NCBI GenBank assembly: GCA_003219495.1
Contig: QHOZ01000103.1
Location: forward strand, 1-5,663
Length of the DNA stretch: 5,663 bases
Direction of reading: 5' to 3'
Source: Verrucomicrobiota bacterium
GTDB taxonomy: Bacteria > Verrucomicrobiota > Verrucomicrobiae > Chthoniobacterales > UBA10450
Positions 1 to 5,313 of the stretch are shown piece by piece. A model generated the notes under the pieces. That model had not been told where the DNA came from and searched no databases. It was given only the letters and a program-made list of their open reading frames with translations. The number at the start of each line of letters is the position of its first letter. The first letter of the stretch is position 1. Made by a program: the position numbers and the translations under genes.

Positions 1-102
1 GTTTTCCCAAACCGCACGCACAACGCTTGGAACGCTGAGCGTCAGAAAAATTGCGAAGAGCGCGCACCAAAGCGCGAGGTGGAGATAGAAACGGGTGCGC
101 AT
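1..102 (-). CDS. N-terminus of an unidentified membrane-anchored or exported protein (partial)
   Basis: An ATG at 102-100 on the minus strand opens a frame of 34 codons that is still open at the window edge. The peptide begins MRTRFYLHLALWCALF: two arginines, then a hydrophobic stretch at about residues 6-24 ending near SVVRA. This is the pattern of a signal peptide or a single N-terminal membrane anchor. The frame is also open upstream of the ATG, back to a stop inside the 3' end of the tRNA gene, so an upstream TTG start is possible. No clear Shine-Dalgarno sequence precedes the ATG. It lies about 80 bases downstream of tRNA-Leu on the same strand. I do not recognise the family, and too little is visible to assign a function. 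It could be a chance open frame, but the hydrophobic profile and its position at the edge favour a real gene. Confidence 0.4.
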   Translation of the reverse strand, partial: MRTRFYLHLALWCALFAIFLTLSVPSVVRAVWEN

Positions 103-180
103 TCGATTGAGCTTGTCGATCTTCGTTACAAACCGAAGCGCGCGCAATGGTCGAGAAGAAATGCCGGTGCGACTCGGAAT

Positions 181-261
181 TGCTCACGAGAGGAGTTGAA
201 CCTCCACGGGTTTCCCCATACGGTCCTGAGCCGTACGCGTCTGCCATTCCGCCACGTGAGC
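181..261 (-). tRNA. tRNA-Leu (anticodon CAG)
   Basis: The minus strand folds into a complete 81-nt class II tRNA. The acceptor stem is GCTCACG paired with CGTGAGC, followed by discriminator A at 181. The D arm is GCG/CGC with a GG-containing loop. The anticodon stem is TACGG/CCGTA around the seven-base loop CTCAGGA, which places anticodon CAG at 228-226, reading CUG leucine codons. A 13-nt variable region forms a GGG/CCC hairpin, as expected of tRNA-Leu. The T arm is GGAGG/CCTCT with loop TTCAACT. The A discriminator and long variable arm are leucine identity features. The 3' CCA is not encoded, since the discriminator is followed by ATT, so it must be added by nucleotidyltransferase. Confidence 0.95.
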
Positions 262-268
262 GTGGCCA

Positions 269-274
269 ATTACA
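269..274 (-). promoter_or_regulatory. Possible -10 box of the tRNA-Leu gene
   Basis: TGTAAT, a five-of-six match to TATAAT, lies on the minus strand with exactly seven bases between it and the first base of the tRNA. This would start transcription at or very near the mature 5' end, leaving almost no leader for RNase P. No convincing -35 box is present: the nearest is TTGCGC with a 19-base spacer. The stop codon of the read-through frame of the neighbouring TPR gene falls inside this site, which also argues that the TPR gene really ends further upstream at 326. Confidence 0.3.
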
Positions 275-325
275 ATGCGCAGAGCGCGGACTCGCGCAAC
301 GATCTTCCGTTAGCGAGAGATTTTA

Positions 326-1160
326 TTAGCCCCGCCGGCGTTTGCGCGCGCGGGCTTCGAGTTGTTGCGCTTTGCGCGCTTTGCCGAGCGAACGAAGCAG
401 GTCGGCATAATTCGCGGCTACGATCTCGTAAGGCGCGGTAAAGCTCGGCCGCTTTCGGATAATCGCCGCGCGAATGATAGACGACCGCGAGATTGCATTT
501 CGATTGCGCGATGTCGGGGTGCGTCGGCGGAAGAACTTTCTCGCGAATGCCGAGCGCGCGCAGATGCGTCTTCTCCGCCTCCGCGTAACGCTTCTCGTTT
601 GTATAAAAGACCGCGAGATTATTTAGAACCGACGCGACATCGGCGTGCTGCGGCCCGAGTTGTTTTTCGTAAATCTCGAGCGCGTGCAAATAATATGGCT
701 CCGCCGCTTTCTGCCGGCCTGAGCGGCGAAAGATCAACGCGACATTGTTGAGCATCGTTCCGAGATCGGCGTAGGGAAGATCATCGAGCTGCCCGCCGGC
801 CGCGATCGCCTTTTCGTAATAACGAATCGCTTCGTCTTGTTGCCCGAGATTGTCGCAAAGAAACGCGAGCCGGCGCGCGGAGCGATATAACAAATGTTGA
901 TCGGGCGGCTTGGCTTTCTCCAAAACTCCGTGCGCTTTGAGCAAATACGGTTTGGCTTTGACGCGATCGCCCGCCTGGTCGAGCAACGTGCCGAGTTTTT
1001 CGTAGCTGATCGCGAGCGCGTTGTCGTCATCTCCGAATGTGCGCTTGGCCAGCTCGAGCAGAGTTTCCGCAACCCGAATCGCTTCCGGGATGCGATTGCT
1101 CGCGCGAAGCATCTCGAGTTTATCGGCGAGAATGCTCCAAAGTTTTTCTTCGCCTTTCAT
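326..1160 (-). CDS. Kinesin-light-chain-type TPR repeat protein, frameshifted in its last repeat
   Basis: This is a protein-interaction scaffold of tetratricopeptide repeats with no catalytic domain and no signal peptide, so it is probably cytoplasmic. The best repeats have the 42-residue spacing of the kinesin light chain type: the conserved Asn of LNNVALIF (residue 139), LNNLAVFY (181) and KCNLAVVY (223) are exactly 42 apart. More degenerate repeats cover about residues 16-126. After AAELYR (residue 242) the frame of the ATG stops looking like TPR and becomes Arg/Ser-rich, running on to a stop at 270. The +1 frame instead reads AANYADLLRSLGKARKAQQL and then a basic end before TAA at 328-326, which is the usual C-terminal helix pair of such proteins. 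I therefore place the true end at 326 with a frame disruption near 430-440. The ATG at 1160 has no good Shine-Dalgarno. The specific partner is unknown. Confidence 0.8.
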
Positions 1161-1204
1161 ATTTGGGAATCGCGAATCAGGCGTTGTTGGCGCAATCCGG
1201 GGTC

Positions 1205-1243
1205 AAAAAAATCAATAACTCACCAGCCTTCGCTGAGCTGAGT
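1205..1243 (-). terminator. Possible intrinsic terminator at the end of lptE
   Basis: On the minus strand the last codons of lptE can form a hairpin: ACTCA (1243-1239) pairs with TGAGT (1222-1218) and CAGC (1235-1232) pairs with GCTG (1227-1224) around the tetraloop GAAG, with a small internal loop of three bases against one. Six bases later comes a run of seven T (1211-1205). The stem is interrupted and the T run slightly displaced, so the fit is imperfect. If it works, it separates the bamD-lptE unit from the TPR gene, perhaps only partly. Confidence 0.4.
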
Positions 1244-1726
1244 GACGAGACGAGCGGCGAGCTCCTCACTCGCCAAAGGCAGCGCTTGTCGCTCATCGGT
1301 CGTTACATCGGTTCCGACGAAGAAACTGGTTGTGCCGACGACTTCAGTGGGAGGGCCAATCGGTTTGTCGTCAGGCCCGACGAGCCGGTAGCGCACGCGC
1401 ATCGAAAGATTGAATTCGCTCGTCGCCAAAACGTTTCCAGTCACCGAACGCGCCGGAGATCGACTGATGCGAATAATTTCGCCTTTCAGCGTCGCATCCG
1501 CGTTGTGACCGCTGCCGATCTTAAAAGTGCCGTCCTGTTGGAATTGTTTGATCACAGTATCGGTAACGAGAACCTCGACGCGCGGAATGAGAGTTTTATT
1601 AACGAAGGTCGGAATCGCAATCGTGTGAACGTCGTGAAGATAATACGGTTTAGCGGGGCCAATGTGATAGCCGAGACAACCGCTCAAACTGAGGCAGCTC
1701 AGCGCCGCCACAATCAATTTCTTCAC
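1220..1726 (-). CDS. lptE: LPS assembly lipoprotein LptE
   Basis: LptE sits in the outer membrane, plugs and stabilises the LptD barrel, and helps deliver lipopolysaccharide to the cell surface. The 168-residue product begins MKKLIVAALSCLSLSGC, a lipoprotein signal with lipobox LSGC and the lipidated cysteine at residue 17. The following LGYHIGPAKP, then HTIAIPTFVNKTLIPRVE and ADATLKGEIIRISRSP, match the LptE pattern of a GY start, a VPxFxNxT strand and an A(D)xxLxGxI strand. The length is typical. The start is GTG at 1726-1724, and its GTGA overlaps the TGA stop of the BamD-like gene. There is no Shine-Dalgarno of its own, so translation is probably coupled to bamD. The frame is intact, in contrast to the genes on both sides. 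An unrelated lipoprotein with a similar fold is a minor alternative. Confidence 0.85.
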   Translation of the reverse strand: MKKLIVAALSCLSLSGCLGYHIGPAKPYYLHDVHTIAIPTFVNKTLIPRVEVLVTDTVIKQFQQDGTFKIGSGHNADATLKGEIIRISRSPARSVTGNVLATSEFNLSMRVRYRLVGPDDKPIGPPTEVVGTTSFFVGTDVTTDERQALPLASEELAARLVTQLSEGW

Positions 1727-2166
1727 GGCGTCGGTGAAGCCGATGCGTCGGAAGAACCAGAATCGTCCGAACTGGAAGCGGCCGGCGCGGGCGATTGATC
1801 GGGCGCGCTCGAACCGAGACCACCGCCGCCCAGGCCGGGTCCAGGCATCAAGCTTGAAGGTCCGGAAGGCGGTGGCGGAAGTGATGTCTCCACATCTGGC
1901 GGTAATGATGTCGACGATGTCGATCCTCCACCCGTGCTTGAACCGCTCGAGTGGGTTTGTTTGGCGCCGGTCGCGCCCGCCTCACCTTTTGCTTTCTCTG
2001 CGTCCGCCTTTTTCTTTTCGGCCTCGACCTGTGCGAGCGGCTCGATCAGTTTCTCGCCTACTTTCGCTCGCAACTCGTCAATGCGTCTCTTGGCTTTCTC
2101 GCTTTCGGCCGAACCCGGCTGCTGCCGAATCACTTCGTTGTAATAAATGACCGCCGCGCGATACAT
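1723..2166 (-). CDS. bamD: C-terminal part of the BamD-like TPR protein, out of frame with its N-terminal part
   Basis: This segment carries the last TPR unit of BamD and a long low-complexity tail. From its first internal ATG it reads MYRAAVIYYNEVIRQQPGS, but family-like sequence begins earlier, at about 2217, with KALSSSYDVARFYDKQK, so the ATG is not a natural start. Residues 38-62 counted from the ATG are charged and Lys/Ala/Glu-rich, likely helical. From about residue 61 to the end (nt 1986-1726) the sequence is almost entirely Gly, Ser, Pro, Ala and Thr with Asp near the end, including PPPP and GGGG runs. Such a tail is probably disordered and is not part of classical BamD. The TGA stop overlaps the GTG start of lptE. 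Adding one base near 2223 joins it to the upstream segment into a 405-residue protein. Confidence 0.75.
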   Translation of the reverse strand: MYRAAVIYYNEVIRQQPGSAESEKAKRRIDELRAKVGEKLIEPLAQVEAEKKKADAEKAKGEAGATGAKQTHSSGSSTGGGSTSSTSLPPDVETSLPPPPSGPSSLMPGPGLGGGGLGSSAPDQSPAPAASSSDDSGSSDASASPTP

Positions 2167-2222
2167 TTTTTGTTTATCGTAAAAACGCGCAACGTCGTAG
2201 GAAGAGCTCAGCGCTTTGCGTT

Positions 2223-2939
2223 CTAGTAGGGCTTATTGGTGGCCGCGGCGTCCTTCGTGCCGCCTTTCGACGAAGTAAACCAAACGTAGCCGATCTGATA
2301 TTGCGCGTCGGCCGCGACTGGATCGTTCGGGAATTTATCGATCACTGCCTGGTAAGCCTGAAGCGCGGCATCGTTCGTGGCTTGCTTCTCACGAGCCAGA
2401 CCGATGTCGAACTGCGCGCGCGCGGTGTATTTGCCGTAAGGCGCAGTTCGCACGACGCCGGCAAAAATTTCCACGGCACGATCCATCGAAGTGGCGAATG
2501 GAATTCCGAGTAGCTTTAATTTTTTCCCGGCCAAGTACATCTCGCCGATCCGGAATTGACCTTCGATCGCTTCGTTAAAATGCGGACTCGTCGGATAATT
2601 GGTCACGAGCACGCGGTAGGCAGCAGCAGCATCCAGATATTCGTGAATTTGTTCGAAGAGAACGCCGCCGCGATAAACTGCGCCGGCCGCGAGCGCGTCG
2701 TGTGGATATTTCCGCACTAACTGCTTGTAAGCGCGAATCGCTCGCTTCCAATTTTTGTCCTTATCGGCGTTCTGCGCGATCTCGAAAAGTTCGGCGGCGT
2801 TTCCGTTGAGTTCTTCTTCGCCGGGCGGGACATACTGGGCCTTCGCGCCTGGACGAAAAACGACCGCGGCGTTGATTGGTTCAACGACAAAGGCGACGCC
2901 CAGAATGGCGACAACGACCGCGAGAACTCGGAATTTCAT
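2223..2939 (-). CDS. bamD: BamD-like outer membrane assembly factor, N-terminal part, ends at a premature stop
   Basis: BamD is the TPR subunit of the Bam complex that inserts beta-barrel proteins into the outer membrane. The chosen ATG at 2939 gives MKFRVLAVVVAILGVAFVV, a signal peptide with likely cleavage after EPINA. A further 33 residues are possible upstream from an ATG at 3038, but they are unlike the family and would cover the promoter. Paired TPR helices follow, for example NWKRAIRAYKQLVRKYPHD, EYLDAAAAYRVLVTNYPTSP and DAALQAYQAVIDKFPNDP, ending with ADAQYQIGYVWF. The frame then stops at TAG (2225-2223) after AATNKPY, just where another helix is expected, and BamD sequence resumes in another frame. 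Classical BamD is a lipoprotein, but this one has no lipobox cysteine, so it is either non-lipidated or a periplasmic relative (YbgF/CpoB-like TPR proteins are the alternative). Confidence 0.8.
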   Translation of the reverse strand: MKFRVLAVVVAILGVAFVVEPINAAVVFRPGAKAQYVPPGEEELNGNAAELFEIAQNADKDKNWKRAIRAYKQLVRKYPHDALAAGAVYRGGVLFEQIHEYLDAAAAYRVLVTNYPTSPHFNEAIEGQFRIGEMYLAGKKLKLLGIPFATSMDRAVEIFAGVVRTAPYGKYTARAQFDIGLAREKQATNDAALQAYQAVIDKFPNDPVAADAQYQIGYVWFTSSKGGTKDAAATNKPY

Positions 2940-3077
2940 CGAGGATGGGCAGCGTAATTGACTTCTCCGCTGCGTCAAGTTGGCCGACAGGCCTATTCTC
3001 CCCGCGATTTCACCCGACAGTGATGCGAAGATCGACATCTTCCCGCGCGCCGCGATTTAGCGTAACTTTCCGGCGGC
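2940..3077. other. Divergent intergenic region between bamD and the DUF72 gene
   Basis: These 138 bases separate two divergent starts and must hold both promoters. The bamD promoter is the better one. For the plus strand a weak candidate is TCGACA (3032-3037) with TTTAGC (3056-3061) at an 18-base spacing, giving a leader of about ten bases. The minus-strand open frame from 3038 to 2940 does not resemble the start of BamD proteins and is best read as noncoding. I see no operator, riboswitch or RNA gene. Confidence 0.5.
2951..2978 (-). promoter_or_regulatory. Probable promoter of bamD-lptE
   Basis: On the minus strand TTGACG (2978-2973, five of six to the -35 consensus) is followed after 16 bases by TACGCT (2956-2951, a weak -10). 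Transcription would start near 2944-2943, only four or five bases before the ATG at 2939. No Shine-Dalgarno is visible, so the message would be essentially leaderless. TTGAC and GTCAA here also form a short inverted repeat. Confidence 0.4.
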
Positions 3078-3953
3078 TTGAAACTGACTGAGCAACACAA
3101 AATCAGGATCGGCGCCGTCGCCTGGAGTTATCCTGATTGGCAAAACGCTTTTTATCCTGCCGAGTTGCCGGAATCGGAGTGGCTCGAGTTTTACGCGCGC
3201 TACTTTCCGGCGGTCGAGATCGATTCGACCTTTTATCGCGTGCCGGAAGAGAACGCGGTTCGTCGTTGGGTGGAGCAAACGCCGGCCTCGTTTCGCTTCA
3301 GCTGCAAACTGCCACGCGAAATCACTCACGTGTGTAAATTGCGCGATTGCACAACGGAACTAAACGCGTTTTTGCGCGCGATCGAGCCACTCGACGCCAA
3401 ACTTCAAGTCGTCCTGATTCAATTGCCGCCATCTTTTACGCCGAAGGATGGCCGGCAACCGCTGCGGAAATTTCTGACACAGCTTCCGAAGGGTTTCCGG
3501 TTTGCGATCGAATTTCGAAGTCCTGGCTGGCACCGGCCGAATATTATCCGATTGCTGGAGCAATGCCGGATTTGTTGGGTTTGGGCGGACACCAGCCCGC
3601 TCAACGAGCGTAATCTCGCTCCTTTCGAGTTCCTTCCACTGACGACCGATTTCTTTTACGTCCGTTTACTCGGCGATTACGCGACGAAATACGACGGCGC
3701 CGGCAAGTTTGTGCATCGTTACGATAAACTTCTGTGGAAACGGGAGGCCGCGCTCGAAAGTTGGGCGCTAAAAATCGAGCGGCATCTCTCGGAAGTTCGC
3801 AACGTTTGGGCGTTCGTCAGCAATCACTTCGAAGGTTTCGCGCCGGAGACCGCGCAACGTCTCGCCCAGCGGCTCGGTTTCGAACTCCCATTGCCTTCCG
3901 AAACCGAAAAAGTTGTTTCCGAGCAGGAACGCGCGCAGCTCGATTTGCTTTAA
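3078..3953 (+). CDS. DUF72 (YecE-like) domain protein
   Basis: The 291-residue product is a full-length member of the DUF72/YecE family, predicted TIM-barrel proteins without an established reaction. Family landmarks are IRIGAVAWSYPDWQNAFYP near the N-terminus, FPAVEIDSTFYRVP, FRFSCKLPREITH, LQVVLIQLPPSF, FRFAIEFRSPGW, WADTSP and the late FYVRLLGD and VWAFVSNHFEGFAPETA. The start is TTG at 3078, because no ATG or GTG fits: the conserved IRIG begins only nine codons later. A GGCGG just before it is at most a weak ribosome site. It is divergent from bamD and ends in a TAA that overlaps the serS stop codon, so there is no room for a terminator between the two genes. The frame is intact throughout. 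No neighbour indicates a substrate. Confidence 0.9.
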   Translation: MKLTEQHKIRIGAVAWSYPDWQNAFYPAELPESEWLEFYARYFPAVEIDSTFYRVPEENAVRRWVEQTPASFRFSCKLPREITHVCKLRDCTTELNAFLRAIEPLDAKLQVVLIQLPPSFTPKDGRQPLRKFLTQLPKGFRFAIEFRSPGWHRPNIIRLLEQCRICWVWADTSPLNERNLAPFEFLPLTTDFFYVRLLGDYATKYDGAGKFVHRYDKLLWKREAALESWALKIERHLSEVRNVWAFVSNHFEGFAPETAQRLAQRLGFELPLPSETEKVVSEQERAQLDLL

Positions 3954-5221
3954 CAAATCTCCGCCGCGCCGAAGTACGGCTGCAATTTTTCCGGAACGTG
4001 CACTGAGCCGTCCGGCTGCTGAAAGTTCTCGATCAACGCCGCGAACACGCGCGGCAGCGCCAAACCCGAGCCGTTGAGCGTATGTGCGAATTTGTTTTTT
4101 CCGTCAGCACCTTTGTAGCGAAGATTCATCCGCCGCGCCTGATAATCTTCAAAGTTCGAGCAGCTCGAAACTTCGAGATACGCGTTTTGTCCGGGCGACC
4201 AGACCTCGATGTCGTAAGTCTTGGCCGATCCGAAACCGAGATCGCCGGTGCAAAGATCGATCACGCGATAATGCAGCTCGAGCAGTTGCAGAATTTTCTC
4301 CGCGTCCGCGAGCAACAATTCGAGCTCCTCGTACGATTTTCCCGCGGTCGTTATTTTCACCAGCTCGACTTTGTCGAACTGATGAACGCGAATGATCCCG
4401 CGGGTTTCGCGCCCGGCCGATCCCGCTTCGCGCCGAAAACATGGCGTGTAAGCGACAAACTTTTTCGGGAGATCGGCCGCCGGCAAAATTTCCTCGCGCG
4501 AAAGATTCGTCACCGGCACTTCGGCAGTCGGCGCGAGAAATAATTCTTCGCTATCGATTTTATACATGTCGGTTTCGAATTTCGGGAGCTGACTGGTGCC
4601 GATCATGCATTCGCGGCGGACCAGAAACGGCGGACTGACTTCGAGATAGCCGTGCTCGCGCGTATGGACGTCGATCATGAAGTTTATCAGCGCGCGCTCA
4701 AGCCGCGCACCCGCGCCGGTGAAACAAATGAATCCGCTTCCACTCAATTTCGTCGCGCGTTCGAGATCGAGCATTTTCAATTTCTCGCCGATCGCGATGT
4801 GATCGAGCGCTTTGCCGGCGAGCTTCGGCTTGCTCCCCCACTCGCGCACCACCTTGTTCGCGCTCGCATCTTTTCCGAGCGGCACGCTTTCGTTCGGCAA
4901 ATTCGGAATTTCGAGCAAAAGTCCGCGCTGCTGTTCATCGAGGCTGCTCGCGCGCTGTTCAAGGTCGACAATTCGTTCGCCGATTGTTCGAACCTGCGCC
5001 TCCAGATCCGTCGTTGCTTCCTTGCGCGATTTTTTTGCGCCGATCTCCTTGCTCGATCGATTGCGCTCGGCTTGCAGTTGTTGCAGCTCCGTTTCGATCT
5101 TTCGCCGTTCGACGTCTACCTTTAAGACATCGTCGATCCGCGCGGCGTCATCGCCGCCGCGAGTGGCGAGGCGCTCGCGAGCGAAATCCGGTTTTTCGCG
5201 AATGAGGCGAATGTCGAGCAT
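3950..5221 (-). CDS. serS: Seryl-tRNA synthetase
   Basis: SerRS charges tRNA-Ser (and tRNA-Sec where present) with serine using ATP, in the cytoplasm. The 423-residue product has the normal length and order. It starts MLDIRLIREKPDFARERLATR, followed by an antiparallel coiled-coil tRNA-binding arm at about residues 34-99 and then IPNLPNESVP. The class II catalytic core includes the serine-binding TAEV at 232-235, motif 2 with CFRREAGSAG and RGIIRVHQF (about 261-282), and motif 3 with NGSGLALPRVFAALIENFQ (383-401). No key residue appears missing. The frame continues 26 codons upstream to an ATG at 5299, but that extension is not SerRS-like and contains the promoter, so I chose 5221. There is no Shine-Dalgarno. 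Its stop overlaps that of the convergent DUF72 gene. Confidence 0.97.
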   Translation of the reverse strand: MLDIRLIREKPDFARERLATRGGDDAARIDDVLKVDVERRKIETELQQLQAERNRSSKEIGAKKSRKEATTDLEAQVRTIGERIVDLEQRASSLDEQQRGLLLEIPNLPNESVPLGKDASANKVVREWGSKPKLAGKALDHIAIGEKLKMLDLERATKLSGSGFICFTGAGARLERALINFMIDVHTREHGYLEVSPPFLVRRECMIGTSQLPKFETDMYKIDSEELFLAPTAEVPVTNLSREEILPAADLPKKFVAYTPCFRREAGSAGRETRGIIRVHQFDKVELVKITTAGKSYEELELLLADAEKILQLLELHYRVIDLCTGDLGFGSAKTYDIEVWSPGQNAYLEVSSCSNFEDYQARRMNLRYKGADGKNKFAHTLNGSGLALPRVFAALIENFQQPDGSVHVPEKLQPYFGAAEIC

Positions 5222-5313
5222 GGGGCAGATTATCAGCGAAGATAAAAAGCTTACAAATGTTACAACAATAAAACGCGCGCTCTGTCTAACCTTGCTCAAT
5301 CGCTTTGCGATCT
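5222..5313. other. Divergent intergenic region between serS and the DUF4126 gene
   Basis: These 92 bases are clearly AT-richer than the flanking genes, as expected for a shared promoter region. Besides the serS promoter there is a direct repeat TTACAA at 5251-5256 and 5260-5265, nine bases apart. For the plus-strand gene I find only weak candidates, such as TCTAAC at 5285-5290. I see no T-box or other recognisable leader element for serS. Confidence 0.5.
5229..5256 (-). promoter_or_regulatory. Probable leaderless promoter of serS
   Basis: On the minus strand GATAAT (5234-5229, five of six to the -10 consensus) lies 16 bases downstream of TTGTAA (5256-5251, four of six to the -35 consensus). 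Seven bases separate the -10 box from the ATG at 5221, so the predicted first transcribed base is the A of the start codon. This agrees with the absence of any Shine-Dalgarno sequence. Confidence 0.5.

Noticed and set aside
121..138. Hairpin CTTCG/CGAAG downstream of the tRNA as a terminator
   Set aside because: The stem is only five base pairs with an eight-base loop and no T run on either side.
270..325. C-terminal extension of the TPR protein to the stop at 270
   Set aside because: It has no TPR pattern, overlaps the likely tRNA promoter, and the +1 frame gives a convincing TPR C-terminus ending at 326.
894..1798. Long plus-strand open frames over the TPR and lptE genes
   Set aside because: Their products are Arg/Ser-rich with no family pattern, as expected for the complement of GC-rich genes, while the minus strand encodes clear TPR and LptE proteins.
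1780..1960. Repetitive GGCGG/CCGCC-rich DNA as a regulatory repeat or G-quadruplex
   Set aside because: The pattern follows from Gly, Pro and Ser codons of the tail of the BamD-like protein, and no regular repeat unit or spacing is present.
2940..3038. Longer N-terminus of the BamD-like protein from ATG at 3038
   Set aside because: The 33 extra residues would bury a good signal peptide and cover the best promoter.
5222..5299. 26-residue N-terminal extension of SerRS, possibly a targeting or membrane segment
   Set aside because: SerRS proteins start at MLDIRLIRE-like sequence, and the -10 and -35 boxes lie inside this stretch. The hydrophobic run is more simply AT-rich promoter DNA read as codons.
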